A stretch of 64,000 bases of DNA, taken from NCBI GenBank assembly GCA_043748015.1, contig JAYTOA010000031.1:24615-88614 (forward strand). Reading direction: 5' to 3'. The notes under the pieces are model-generated. The model was not told where the DNA came from, ran no database searches, and worked only from the letters and a program-made list of their open reading frames with translations. Source of the stretch: JAIBBG01 sp043748015. GTDB lineage: Bacteria > Bacteroidota > Bacteroidia > Flavobacteriales_D > Sanyastnellaceae. Made by a program: the position numbers and the translations under genes. This document shows, piece after piece, positions 53,374 to 62,773 of the stretch. Position 1 is the first letter of the stretch; every line of letters begins with the position of its first letter.

Positions 53374-56349
53374 ATGAAAACACTTGTACTTTTTATTGCC
53401 TTATTTTCAACTACATTTTTTGCCAGTAGTCAATGCGATATTTTTCCTGTGATTAGTCAACAGCCGGGAACATGCGCTGAATCCTCACTTATGTTTTTCG
53501 GATATGCGTCCATCAATTGCGTCAACTGGACAAATATTGATTACACATGGACTGCGAATGATGCTTCCGGTGTCATCGTTATTGCAACTCAATCAGGAAA
53601 TGCCATTGCTCCTACACAGATTCCAATTTTTACAGTAGATCAATCGATCACAGCAGGCTTAATCAGTGTTTGTCTTTCTGTTACTGCAAATGACATGAAC
53701 GGTGATCCGATCAATACCCAGGAATTGTGTTACACATCCATAGCCTTTCCCACACCATTGGCAGTCACGCTTCAGACATCATCGAATCAATGCGGCTCTG
53801 TGTGTTTGTCAAACGTGGCAGTGTCAAACGGATCAGCTCCTTATACTTATGCTTTGAGCAATGGTGAGGTGGTGACACCGAATTTTTGGACTTGCTTCGA
53901 AGAAACGGGTGTGTATATCCTGACTGTTGTCGATGCCAATGGCTGTACAGGATCTGCGAACATCAATGTGTCTCCTAATACTGTGGTAAATAATTCATGC
54001 GAGAATGCAATGATGCTCAATAGCGGTGAGACATTGATAGACACGCTTTGCACTCTTTCTACTGTAAATGTTTCCTGCAGTGGAATTCAATACTACCAAT
54101 ATGGTTGGTATATGATAAATTCAGGTACAAGCTCACACATGAATATCGGCTTGTCTAGTTTCTATTCTTCCGGAGTGAACAATAATTTTCCATCCAGTAT
54201 AGAAGTCTATGAAGTGCCAACGGGAGAAAATTGTGCCAATGCTGCCGTGGCCTATTGTCACAGCATTACCACATCGGCGAATTCGAATTGTTTCGATTTG
54301 GCTGATCACCTAACTATTCAACCCAACACAGATTATTACATACGCGCGGTGATTCAATGGACGAGTACAATACCAATTACGATAGTTGCGGTTTTATCGG
54401 ATGCTTCAATGCCATCGATTTGCGGATGCACGAATCCTGCGGGTTGCGATTACAATCCGGATGCAATCATTAACTCTTCATGCGGTTATCCTGGATGTAT
54501 GAATGCAGGCGCGTGTAATTATTTGACATATGCAACATGCGACAATGGTTCTTGCTATTTCGGAAGCGATCTCAACGGTCACATTTTCCATGATCTCAAC
54601 GGCAATGGAACATGGCAACAAGGCGCATTTGGTGAGCCGGGAATTGGCATTGGTTTTTTGACCATCGCAGAATTGGGCTTCAATGTTTATCCTGATGCAA
54701 GTGGTTCGTTTGTCATACCGAATATCACATCAGGAGTTTATACAGTTACCTATACTGATCCAACAGGCGCGTGGGTGTCATCAGGCAGCAATCCGCTGTC
54801 GCTCACATTACCCACTTGCACAGGACTTGTGATGGGACTCGTTCCATCCAATCTTGCCATGGCCCAGGTGAGCGGATTGGGCAGCAACTGGAATCCGAAT
54901 ATTCATTGCATCAATGGATTCAATCCGGGGATTTGGGTTTATAACAACGGTAATGTTGCGCTCAATGGAACATTTACCTTGTCGTTCAATCAAATGTTCA
55001 CGGCAACAGCTTATAGCAATGGAGCGCCTTTCGTATCGAATTCTAATGGTGTTGTAACATGGAACATCAACAATCAGGCACCCGGTACGTATGCTTATTA
55101 TCAAGTGCACATCAATGGACCGGGCTCGGCTTATACAGGACAGTCGTTTCCTTTTACTATGAATCTTGTGTTGTTGGATAATTTGGGAAATGAATTTTAC
55201 AGCAATACCTGGACAACCAATTCTACGGTGTTGTGCAGTTATGATCCCAACGATAAACAGGCGACACCCGAAGGTTATGCAGACCAGCATTTCATTCTGC
55301 CAACTGATGAAATTGAATACCGCATTCGTTTTCAAAACACTGGTAACGCATCAGCAGTTGATGTCAGCATTCATGATCAACTTGATTTGACCAAACTCGA
55401 TCTCAGCACATTTTATCCTGTAGTTGCATCACATTCTTATAGTACGATCATACACAACGATGGCTTTGTAGAATTTGTATTTCACAACATCAACTTACCT
55501 GATAGCGCCAGCAACGAACCTGGCTCACAAGGTTATGTAGTTTATAAAATAAAGCCGCTTGCAGGAGTTGCACCGGGAGATGTCATTTATAACACTGCTG
55601 ATATATTCTTTGATGATAATCCGGCTGTGGTTACCAATACCACGTTTCATACAATCTTCAGTTGTGATATGTTAGAAAGCGTGATCGATGTGGATGACGT
55701 TTGCGCGGGAGAAACATTTACCTACACAACTTATGACACATATGTAGATGAATTCGAGTGGCATATTAATGGCGTGCTGGAATCCACAGAATCTATTTTC
55801 AATTACACATCAGAACAAGCGAGTGACATGCAGATTTTACTTGTCCGCAGCAATCCGCTTTGCACCAGAGAAGATGTTTTCATTTTGCAAAATCATGCAT
55901 TGCCGGGAACAACAATCACAGCCAGTGGCTGGACACTCACTGCGCCACAAGGCACAAGCTGGCAGTGGTATCTGAACAATACGCTGATTCCAAATGTAAC
56001 TTCACAAACATTTGAAGCGAGTAGCGAAGGAAGTTACACAGTTGAAACAACCAATGAATTTGATTGCACTTCAATAAGTGAAAGTGTATTCCTGGTTGGT
56101 GTAAATGAATTGAATGATTTTGCAGTTTCACTTTATCCAAACCCAATGACAACATTCTCCACGTTGCAATTGCCTTCTGGAAATCACAGTGTCCTCTTGG
56201 CGAATGCACTTGGTGAAATTGTACAACAATGGAACAATGCAAAGAGCAATGTGCGCATTGATCGCGATGCATTGAGCGGCGGTATCTACTTCCTTAAAAT
56301 ACAAAACGAATCGGGTCAGCAAGCTGCGTTGACGTTGATGGTGAGGTAA
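53374..56349 (+). CDS. T9SS-exported adhesin-like protein with DUF7619-type domain
   Basis: A 991-residue secreted protein with a signal peptide (about 1-20). Its order is: beta-sandwich domains, a Cys-rich stretch with the pattern GCTNPAGCDYNPDA, an SdrD-like B domain (about 396-476: HIFHDLNGNGTWQQGAFGEPG), then a domain of the DUF7619 type (about 622-762: YDPNDKQATPEGYAD, RFQNTGNASAVDVSIHDQL, NTADIFFDDNPAVVTNT), and a T9SS sorting domain (VSLYPNPMTTFSTLQLP, LSGGIYFLKIQN). It is probably a cell-surface or extracellular adhesin. It stands alone, with a strong terminator after it. Confidence 0.85.
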   Translation: MKTLVLFIALFSTTFFASSQCDIFPVISQQPGTCAESSLMFFGYASINCVNWTNIDYTWTANDASGVIVIATQSGNAIAPTQIPIFTVDQSITAGLISVCLSVTANDMNGDPINTQELCYTSIAFPTPLAVTLQTSSNQCGSVCLSNVAVSNGSAPYTYALSNGEVVTPNFWTCFEETGVYILTVVDANGCTGSANINVSPNTVVNNSCENAMMLNSGETLIDTLCTLSTVNVSCSGIQYYQYGWYMINSGTSSHMNIGLSSFYSSGVNNNFPSSIEVYEVPTGENCANAAVAYCHSITTSANSNCFDLADHLTIQPNTDYYIRAVIQWTSTIPITIVAVLSDASMPSICGCTNPAGCDYNPDAIINSSCGYPGCMNAGACNYLTYATCDNGSCYFGSDLNGHIFHDLNGNGTWQQGAFGEPGIGIGFLTIAELGFNVYPDASGSFVIPNITSGVYTVTYTDPTGAWVSSGSNPLSLTLPTCTGLVMGLVPSNLAMAQVSGLGSNWNPNIHCINGFNPGIWVYNNGNVALNGTFTLSFNQMFTATAYSNGAPFVSNSNGVVTWNINNQAPGTYAYYQVHINGPGSAYTGQSFPFTMNLVLLDNLGNEFYSNTWTTNSTVLCSYDPNDKQATPEGYADQHFILPTDEIEYRIRFQNTGNASAVDVSIHDQLDLTKLDLSTFYPVVASHSYSTIIHNDGFVEFVFHNINLPDSASNEPGSQGYVVYKIKPLAGVAPGDVIYNTADIFFDDNPAVVTNTTFHTIFSCDMLESVIDVDDVCAGETFTYTTYDTYVDEFEWHINGVLESTESIFNYTSEQASDMQILLVRSNPLCTREDVFILQNHALPGTTITASGWTLTAPQGTSWQWYLNNTLIPNVTSQTFEASSEGSYTVETTNEFDCTSISESVFLVGVNELNDFAVSLYPNPMTTFSTLQLPSGNHSVLLANALGEIVQQWNNAKSNVRIDRDALSGGIYFLKIQNESGQQAALTLMVR

Positions 56350-56372
56350 TCACTTTATTGAAAAAAATATTT

Positions 56373-56402
56373 CCCCGATACATTGTGTCGGGGATTTTTT
56401 TT
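56373..56402 (+). terminator. Terminator after the T9SS adhesin gene
   Basis: CCCCGATAC (56373-56381) pairs with GTGTCGGGG (56385-56393), including one G-U pair, with a 3-base loop, then AT-run T residues at 56395-56402. Confidence 0.85.
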
Positions 56403-56491
56403 GTTCATTCATTTCGGTGTTGAATACACATGTTTAATCAATTCCAGGCTTTCATCTGTGCGCATTCAATTTCTGAAATACCTTCGCCGAT

Positions 56492-56905
56492 ATGGATGAC
56501 ACATTACAGAAGGTAAACGCTTATAGCAACACAACTTTAATGGGTGCGCTTGGTATAGAGTTTACCAAAATTGGCAACGGATACCTTGAAGCCACTATGC
56601 CCGTAGATCATCGCACGCATCAGCCATTCGGTATTCTACACGGCGGCGCCAGTGCAGCGCTCGCAGAGACACTCGGAAGTTTCGGTTCGCACATGATGGT
56701 GGAGAAGGATGGAGGCGTATGCGTGGGTGTTGAACTCAATATCAATCACGTCAAAAGCAAGCGAGAAGGAATCGTGACAGGCAAAGCGAAAATTATCCAT
56801 GGTGGAAGAAGTCTTCATTTGTGGAGCATCGAGATTGTGGATGAAGAAGATCAACTGATCGCTATCAGTCGCATCACGGTGATGGTGAAACAAAAAGCGC
56901 AATGA
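56492..56905 (+). CDS. menI: Hotdog-fold thioesterase, probable 1,4-dihydroxy-2-naphthoyl-CoA hydrolase
   Basis: A 137-residue hotdog-fold acyl-CoA thioesterase of the PaaI type. The catalytic loop HGGASAALAETLGS (about 50-63) with Glu is present, and the core beta-strand GVELNINHVKSKREG is typical. The 4-base overlap with the downstream isochorismate synthase gene places it in menaquinone synthesis, where the hydrolase releases 1,4-dihydroxy-2-naphthoate from CoA. The assignment rests on this context; by sequence alone it could serve another thioester. A possible -7 box TACCTTCG is at 56477-56484. Confidence 0.82.
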   Translation: MDDTLQKVNAYSNTTLMGALGIEFTKIGNGYLEATMPVDHRTHQPFGILHGGASAALAETLGSFGSHMMVEKDGGVCVGVELNINHVKSKREGIVTGKAKIIHGGRSLHLWSIEIVDEEDQLIAISRITVMVKQKAQ

Positions 56906-57867
56906 TGTTGGTTGGTCACCTTGATGAGTGGATTGATCGCGGCGAGTCTTTCGCTGTGTGTTCGCTTCCAACTTCAATTGAATCCAGAACAATTCTGCAT
57001 TTCAAAAAAAACAAAGAAAATCGGTTCGTCAATGATGACGGAGCGAAGTTTCATTTTTCTGCTTTCGAAGATTATCTGAACAATAAAAGTCAGGCTGAAA
57101 CGACCAAGATTGATCACATCAATGCAGTGCAATCTGCCATTGAAGAGATCAAGTTCGGCAATCTGGAGAAAGTCGTGATCAGTCGCATCAAGCATGTAGA
57201 AAGAAACAGGGAAATTTCATTGAGTGACATTTTCAATTCACTCTGCATCAAATACCCTTCAGCTTTTGTCTATTGCCTGAACGATGAAGAATATGGAACA
57301 TGGATCGGTGCAACACCCGAAGTACTGCTTCAAAAACGTCAATCACAGTATACAACAATGTCTTTGGCTGGCACTCTTCCAATTGCTGAATCCGGTGTTG
57401 TTCTTTGGGATGAAAAATTGAAACATGAGCAACAACTCGTCACGGATTTTATATCTAATGAATTAAGAAATCTCGGAATCGTTGACATCGAAATTCGTGG
57501 TCCGGAAACAATTCAAGCCGGACCATTGGTTCATCTCAAAAGTAACTTTCAATTTCAAACACAAATAGAAACAGATATCATCGTGAAGGCTTTGCATCCT
57601 ACGCCGGCTATTTGTGGTTTGCCCAGAAACAAGGCAAAGGATTTTATTTTACAGTGCGAAAATCACGAACGACGTTTATATACGGGTACTATCGGAACAT
57701 CTCAAAGCAATGGCGAAGCAGATGTATTTGTCAATCTTCGCTGCATGCAGATCTATCAAGATCACTTCGAGTTATTCCTCGGCGGAGGAATTACATCACA
57801 TTCCGATCCCGAATCCGAATGGCTGGAAACAGAACTAAAGTCGCAAGTCCTGATAAGCGTTTTGTAA
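56902..57867 (+). CDS. menF: Isochorismate synthase (menaquinone pathway)
   Basis: A 321-residue chorismate-utilising enzyme whose start overlaps the upstream stop by 4 bases. It converts chorismate to isochorismate, the first step toward menaquinone. The chorismate-binding core is clear: KVVISRIKHVE, the Gly/Thr-rich SLAGTLPI, HPTPAICGLPRNKAKDFIL, ERRLYTGTIG and the terminal LFLGGGITSHSDPESEWLETELK. It is a short form lacking a long N-terminal extension. The Mg2+-ligand Glu residues in the last segments are conserved. Confidence 0.92.
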   Translation: MMLVGHLDEWIDRGESFAVCSLPTSIESRTILHFKKNKENRFVNDDGAKFHFSAFEDYLNNKSQAETTKIDHINAVQSAIEEIKFGNLEKVVISRIKHVERNREISLSDIFNSLCIKYPSAFVYCLNDEEYGTWIGATPEVLLQKRQSQYTTMSLAGTLPIAESGVVLWDEKLKHEQQLVTDFISNELRNLGIVDIEIRGPETIQAGPLVHLKSNFQFQTQIETDIIVKALHPTPAICGLPRNKAKDFILQCENHERRLYTGTIGTSQSNGEADVFVNLRCMQIYQDHFELFLGGGITSHSDPESEWLETELKSQVLISVL

Positions 57868-57974
57868 ATTTTGTTCAGACAAGCAGACAAATGTTCAATT
57901 TCAACATCAAATCCTCTAAACTTGATACCTCGTTTTAAAACTACATTCATCAATTTCCGATTAAGGCTCAAACC

Positions 57975-58016
57975 CCTAAATCCTAGCTCCTAAATCCTAG
58001 CTCCTAATTCCTAACC
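57975..58016. repeat. Three-unit tandem 14-base repeat
   Basis: CCTAAATCCTAGCT occurs twice perfectly (57975-57988, 57989-58002) and a third time in changed form (CCTAATTCCTAACC, 58003-58016). It lies in the gap between menF and the convergent OmpA/TPR lipoprotein gene, just before that gene's terminator. Confidence 0.75.
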
Positions 58017-58034
58017 CCTGAATAGCCCCAAACG

Positions 58035-58063
58035 AAAAGAGGCCATCACACTGTGACGGCCTC
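58035..58063 (-). terminator. Terminator of the OmpA/TPR lipoprotein gene
   Basis: GAGGCC (58039-58044) pairs with GGCCTC (58058-58063), with an inner TCACA/TGTGA stem beyond one mismatch. The A-run at 58035-58038 gives a U-run on the minus strand. Confidence 0.8.
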
Positions 58064-58085
58064 TCTCCAAATATTATCCGACGAA

Positions 58086-59789
58086 TTAGAAATTCAACTG
58101 ATCCTTGTGATTTCTGAATTCAAGATCTTTTGATGCTTTGTCTTTCAAAGAAGCATCTTTTTGAACTGCGCTCTTCAGGTTGCTGCCAACAGCAGAACCA
58201 TCATTGCTACGAGCAGCGATAACTGCACGCAGATAGTCGGCTTGAGCCGAAGTATCGTTGCTGGCATCGATATCTGCTTTCGCAGAACCGTTGTCTTTGT
58301 TAAGCAATTTAGCAAGAGCTGTATTGAAAGTCTTGTAGCTTCCCATTTTCGAAACAGCAGATGAATAGTCACCTTTCTGAATGTCGATCAAAGCTTTATT
58401 GTAGTTCGATTCTGCAGAACCACCAGCTTCGCCGAAGAAAGTAGATGCAGCCGCTTTGTCACCTTTTACGCGACTTACGATACCCATGTTATTACTTGTC
58501 TCTTCACATTTCTTCATGCCGTAAGCTTTCTTCCACTGTGTTTCAGCATCGTTCATTTTGTTCTGCATATAATAAACACAACCGAGGTTGTTTGCAGCGC
58601 GGTAGTCGGCATCGGACTTAGCAGCGGCAGCTTCATAGATAGCAGCTTTCTTATTCAAGTCTTCCACAAGTGTACCGGCTTTCATCAATTCCTCGTATGT
58701 CATAACTGATGGATTTGAAGAACCGATTTGAGCAAGCTCAGCGTCGCTGTATCCTTCCATATCGTAAGTAACAATAATTCTGCAACGACGCAAACTTGGA
58801 AAAATATCTTTCTGAATCTCCACGTAAGTTTTAGAAATATTCTTGATTTCTGTTTCTCTTTGATTGAGGTCAGAGGTCATCTTCAATACATTGATAATAA
58901 TATTGCGGTCAGCTATGTTTGATTTTTCCATAGCAAGACGGAAACCTTCCCAGTCCTCACCTTTTGGAGACATTGCCTGAAGTTCGTCAGGAGCGTTTGT
59001 CAACTTTGCTTTTTTAGAAATGTCAACGAATGCTTGCTTACCTGCAGCAGAACGCTCAGTAGCAAGATCGTCATTCAACAACATTTCACCTTCCGGAGAA
59101 GCATATCCAACGAAATCAATTTTCTTGATTACGAATTTTGGATTAGCAGCAGCATTTTGTAAGAAGGTCGTTAGACTATTAATGTCATTGTCCTTCAATT
59201 CTGCAGCCTTCAGCACAGAGGAGTTGTAGTCAAAATTGATCTGAGCGCTGTCGTTCACATAAGAAAGTGTGCGAACGAAGTTGTCTTTGCTCATCATCGT
59301 TTTATCATCATTCTTCATTAATAGTTGAGTGGTGATAACACCATCAGCAACAAAAACAGGAGTGAAGTCGGCCTCTTTGCTTCCTTGCTTGCCGTGCATT
59401 CTCACTTCGAGTTTGCTTGTTTCCATAGCTGGAACATAAGCCACGCGATCTGTGTAGCTAAAGTTCTTCCCTAATTTGTATGGAATCACAGCGCCGTTAC
59501 CGGCAGCTTGTTCGCCCTGGTAGGCCTGCATTTTGTATTTGGCTTCTCCTCCGCTGTAAACAAGTACAGGAGTCGCTTCTACGCTTGCCTTCTTGGCAAA
59601 ATATTTTGGTGGGAATTTTCCCGAAATAGTGACTTCAACACTGTCACCTTTCAATTCCAATGGATTCGGAGTGGCTGTAGCACCCAAGTCTTTGATGTGC
59701 TGGTCCATTTTCTTAAGTCCGTTGCACGATACAATGATCAGGCTGGACATTACAGCTGCTAGAATTACGAGGTAGCTGTTCTTTTTCAT
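58086..59789 (-). CDS. OmpA-like/TPR lipoprotein
   Basis: A 567-residue lipoprotein (ATG at 59789; signal LIIVSCNG, lipidated Cys about residue 21). After a beta-rich N-terminal part (about 40-190), an OmpA-like domain appears at about 195-345 (QINFDYNSSVLKAAELKDND, KIDFVGYASPEGEMLLNDDLATERS), modified relative to standard OmpA. TPR-like helices follow (about 400-560: ANNLGCVYYMQNKMNDAETQW, CEETSNNMGIVSRVKGDKAAAS). The OmpA part probably contacts peptidoglycan, and the TPR part binds a protein partner. The plus-strand frame in this region is a shadow. The gene has its own promoter and terminator. Confidence 0.85.
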   Translation of the reverse strand: MKKNSYLVILAAVMSSLIIVSCNGLKKMDQHIKDLGATATPNPLELKGDSVEVTISGKFPPKYFAKKASVEATPVLVYSGGEAKYKMQAYQGEQAAGNGAVIPYKLGKNFSYTDRVAYVPAMETSKLEVRMHGKQGSKEADFTPVFVADGVITTQLLMKNDDKTMMSKDNFVRTLSYVNDSAQINFDYNSSVLKAAELKDNDINSLTTFLQNAAANPKFVIKKIDFVGYASPEGEMLLNDDLATERSAAGKQAFVDISKKAKLTNAPDELQAMSPKGEDWEGFRLAMEKSNIADRNIIINVLKMTSDLNQRETEIKNISKTYVEIQKDIFPSLRRCRIIVTYDMEGYSDAELAQIGSSNPSVMTYEELMKAGTLVEDLNKKAAIYEAAAAKSDADYRAANNLGCVYYMQNKMNDAETQWKKAYGMKKCEETSNNMGIVSRVKGDKAAASTFFGEAGGSAESNYNKALIDIQKGDYSSAVSKMGSYKTFNTALAKLLNKDNGSAKADIDASNDTSAQADYLRAVIAARSNDGSAVGSNLKSAVQKDASLKDKASKDLEFRNHKDQLNF

Positions 59790-59829
59790 GCGTTTAATTG
59801 TTTTTGAGTTCATATTTGAAATAGCGTGG

Positions 59830-59859
59830 CAAATCTAATACTGTGAGCGCGTCATTAAA
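59830..59859 (-). promoter_or_regulatory. Predicted promoter of the OmpA/TPR lipoprotein gene
   Basis: On the minus strand: TTT (AAA at 59857-59859), 19 bases, and TAGATTTG (reverse complement at 59830-59837), which matches TAnnTTTG exactly. The leader would be about 34 bases. Confidence 0.5.
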
Positions 59860-59990
59860 GCGAAAATCGTTGTGTGATTGAAGTGTTTTCAACATAAATG
59901 CGCACAATAGCGCATCTTTTCATTCAATATTATTTAAAAGTGTTTTTCCGCTGAATGGATAAAATGCGTGCAGTATTTATCTCTTTAGCC

Positions 59991-60758
59991 CTATTCTATT
60001 GAGATTTTCAGGAATTCATCCCACAATGAATCTTCCGGTGGTGGAGCAATGATTACCAAGGGTTCTTTTTTCACCGGATGCATAAATTCTATTTTTCTTG
60101 CATGCAAGTGAATGGATGCATTATCGTTTGTCCGTCGAGCGCCGTATTTAATATCACCTTTAATCGGACATCCAATACTAGCGAGTGTTGCGCGTATTTG
60201 GTGATGCCTTCCGGTTTTTGGATAAACCTCAAGGAATGTATAATTGTCACCGGCACCTACAACTTTATAGCTGAGCTCTGATTCTTTGCGATCATCTTTC
60301 GCTTCATCGTATGCGAAGGTCTTATTGAGCTTTTGATCCTTCCACAAATAATTAATGATCGTTCCTTCCGGTGGATCTGGAATTCCTTTTACAATTGCCC
60401 AATAAGTTTTTTGAATTTCACGGTACTTGAACATATTAGAAAGGCGATTCAATGCTTTGGTTGTTCTTGCGTAAAGTACTATGCCGCTCACCGGACGATC
60501 CAGTCGGTGAACTGTTCCAATAAATGCGAGTCCGGGTTTATTGTATTTCCACTTCACATAACCTTTAACTGTTTCGCAAAGTGTTGTATCGCCACTTATG
60601 TCGCTTTGGATGATATCCGAATTGCGTTTGTTGATTGCAATTATGTGATTGTCTTCATAAAGTATGCGGAGATTTTCCACAGTACTCATAACGATTTGCT
60701 CTTTTGGCGCCGTTTTCCAGTCGCGGGTCGGGCGTGGGCCGTTTTGCTTTTCTTCCAT
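59991..60758 (-). CDS. RluA-family pseudouridine synthase
   Basis: A 255-residue enzyme of the RluA group, which isomerises selected uridines in rRNA or tRNA. The catalytic motif is HRLDRPVSGIVLYARTTKA with the nucleophile Asp in RLDRP, preceded by ILYEDNHIIAINKRNSDII and followed by LEVYPKTGRHHQIRATLAS. The RNA target cannot be told from sequence. Family similarity begins at MSTVENLRILYE, so ATG 60689 is possible. The annotated ATG at 60758 adds 23 charged residues. It lies 50 bases after panB. Confidence 0.9.
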   Translation of the reverse strand: MEEKQNGPRPTRDWKTAPKEQIVMSTVENLRILYEDNHIIAINKRNSDIIQSDISGDTTLCETVKGYVKWKYNKPGLAFIGTVHRLDRPVSGIVLYARTTKALNRLSNMFKYREIQKTYWAIVKGIPDPPEGTIINYLWKDQKLNKTFAYDEAKDDRKESELSYKVVGAGDNYTFLEVYPKTGRHHQIRATLASIGCPIKGDIKYGARRTNDNASIHLHARKIEFMHPVKKEPLVIIAPPPEDSLWDEFLKISIE

Positions 60759-60808
60759 TGAAACTTGTTTTTCATGCGATGATCACATCGCTTCACTTAA
60801 AATATCCC

Positions 60809-61624
60809 TTAGTACTGCTCTTTCTCATTCGGGAAATCGCGACTCTTCACGTCTTTCACATATTGGTCAACAGCATTGTTGATTTGCTCTGCGGCATTCA
60901 TATAACGCCTTAAAAATCTCGGACTAAATTCGAGTGTAAGACCTAGCATGTCATGCACCACGAGCACCTGGCCGTCAACATCGCCGCCGGCTCCAATACC
61001 TATGGTTGGAATTTCTAGAGACGCTGTAACCTGCGATGCAAGCTTTGCGGGAATTTTTTCCAATACAACGGCAAAACATCCACAGTCGTTCAACATTTTT
61101 GCATCTTCAAGCAGTCTTTCAGCTTCCGCTTCTTCTTTTGCCCTTACTTGATAAGTGCCGAATTTATAGATGCTCTGAGGCGTAAGTCCGAGATGTCCCA
61201 TCACCGGAATTCCTGCAGTGAGAATACGCTGAATACTTTCCTTCACTTCAGCACCACCTTCGAGTTTCACCGCGTGTGCGCCACTCTCTTTCATTATTCT
61301 GATAGCAGAATTAAGTGCCTCTTTGCTGTTGCCTTGGTAAGAACCGAAAGGTAAATCAACAACGATGAGACAACGCTTTGCAGCTCGCACAACGCCTTGT
61401 GCGTGATAAATCATTTGATCTAAAGTGATTGGCAATGTTGTTTCATGCCCTGCCATCACATTGCTGGCGCTGTCTCCCACAAGGATTACGTCAATGCCGG
61501 CTTCGTCTACAAGCCGCGCCATACTGTAATCATAGGATGTGAGCATTGCAATGCGCTCTCCACGCTGCTTCATTTCCTGAAGCGTATTGGTTGTAATCCG
61601 TTTTACTTCCTTGTTAACCGACAT
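60809..61624 (-). CDS. panB: 3-methyl-2-oxobutanoate hydroxymethyltransferase
   Basis: A 271-residue enzyme that adds a one-carbon unit from methylene-tetrahydrofolate to 2-oxoisovalerate, the first step toward pantothenate and coenzyme A. It starts near VKRITTNTLQEMKQRGERIAMLTSYDY. Family marks are LVGDSASNVMAGHETTLPITL, VVDLPFGSYQ, VKLEGGAE with the catalytic Glu, MGHLGLTPQS and GIGAGGDVDGQVLV. It probably shares a transcript with the RluA gene downstream. Confidence 0.95.
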   Translation of the reverse strand: MSVNKEVKRITTNTLQEMKQRGERIAMLTSYDYSMARLVDEAGIDVILVGDSASNVMAGHETTLPITLDQMIYHAQGVVRAAKRCLIVVDLPFGSYQGNSKEALNSAIRIMKESGAHAVKLEGGAEVKESIQRILTAGIPVMGHLGLTPQSIYKFGTYQVRAKEEAEAERLLEDAKMLNDCGCFAVVLEKIPAKLASQVTASLEIPTIGIGAGGDVDGQVLVVHDMLGLTLEFSPRFLRRYMNAAEQINNAVDQYVKDVKSRDFPNEKEQY

Positions 61625-61834
61625 GTCGCGAAAGTAACTTCCTAATCGCCAATTGAAGAAGATTCATGAAAAATGTCGCCCAAATTGTTCGTTATTGCAA
61701 TTGCCGTCAATTCCCTTTTGAACAGGTCTTCAGTTTGTAACTCCAGCAATGTTGGTAAATTCAGCGTGAAATTTTGTCTTAGGAACTGCGTTCAACAGCT
61801 GAATACGTTATTTTTAGTCACTCAAAATGGTTGA

Positions 61835-62773
61835 ATGAAAAAATCGTCTACTTGTTTGTTTGTAGTGTTTTTGGTCATTGCGGGGTGCAAGAAAGATCCT
61901 GAAGTTGTTACGTTCAGCAACAACACGATTCCTGATTATGACGAAGTACCAACCTTGCTTGTGGAAAATTATGTCAACAGATTGTATATCGATCTTATCG
62001 GCCGATCTCCTACAAATGATGAGATGAGTCGCGATGTCAATAGTCTTGAATCTGATCACTTGAGTTTTGAATCCAGAGGCAATCTTGTAGATAATTTAAT
62101 GAATGGAACCGCAGCGGTGGAAGGTGATACAACATACTCTCACGCCTATAGTCAAAAATTTTACGACGACAACAAAGCGCGTTTTTTGGATGGAATTTCA
62201 GAAGCGGAAGTATTCGAACAATACTATCTCTACTACTATATTTCTGTGCAGGATAGCATGTCAGGTAACATGCTCGCCTACGAATTGAACAGGGAAACTT
62301 CTAATAATGTAAGACGCGTAATTGACGTGAAGACACAGGTTCGCTCTGGACAAATTACCAATGATGAGATATGTCGTCGCATGTGTTTCAATGTTATCTA
62401 CGATGATCTTCACATGGGATCTTTCAATTTTATCAATGCGACATTCGATGATTTGTTTTTTCGCTATCCGACAGATGAAGAACTCGATGAAGCTTTTGAG
62501 CCAATTGAACAAGTGCCATCGGCTGAGGATCCTGATCTCACAGGTTATTTATTCGGTCAGAATTTTTCCAATAAAACAGAATACCTGCAAATGTTGACCT
62601 CCACGCAAGAGTTTGCAGAAGGAATGATTCGTTGGGCATACATAGCCTTACTTTCTCGCGAACCGGCCACCGCCGAAATTTTTGGAAAACTCAGTACTTA
62701 TAATAACGGACACAACATCAAAGCCATTCAGAAATCAATATTGATCACAGATGAATACGCAGGATTTCAGTAA
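61835..62773 (+). CDS. Lipoprotein of a DUF1549-like type (first gene of edge module)
   Basis: A 312-residue lipoprotein (signal LFVVFLVIAGCKKD). The stretch NYVNRLYIDLIGRSPTNDEM resembles the RxLYLDLxGLPPT motif of DUF1549 proteins, known from Planctomycetota. The rest shows an all-helical, Asp/Glu-rich pattern with no catalytic motif. It overlaps the next gene by 23 bases, and the third gene of the set encodes a TAT-exported protein. In other phyla DUF1549/DUF1553 and DUF1501 genes occur in pairs; this set is probably a diverged equivalent. Function unknown. Confidence 0.6.
   Translation: MKKSSTCLFVVFLVIAGCKKDPEVVTFSNNTIPDYDEVPTLLVENYVNRLYIDLIGRSPTNDEMSRDVNSLESDHLSFESRGNLVDNLMNGTAAVEGDTTYSHAYSQKFYDDNKARFLDGISEAEVFEQYYLYYYISVQDSMSGNMLAYELNRETSNNVRRVIDVKTQVRSGQITNDEICRRMCFNVIYDDLHMGSFNFINATFDDLFFRYPTDEELDEAFEPIEQVPSAEDPDLTGYLFGQNFSNKTEYLQMLTSTQEFAEGMIRWAYIALLSREPATAEIFGKLSTYNNGHNIKAIQKSILITDEYAGFQ

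Noticed and set aside
59020..59762. Plus-strand frames inside the OmpA/TPR lipoprotein gene
   Set aside because: Shadows of a long coding frame on the other strand; no family likeness.
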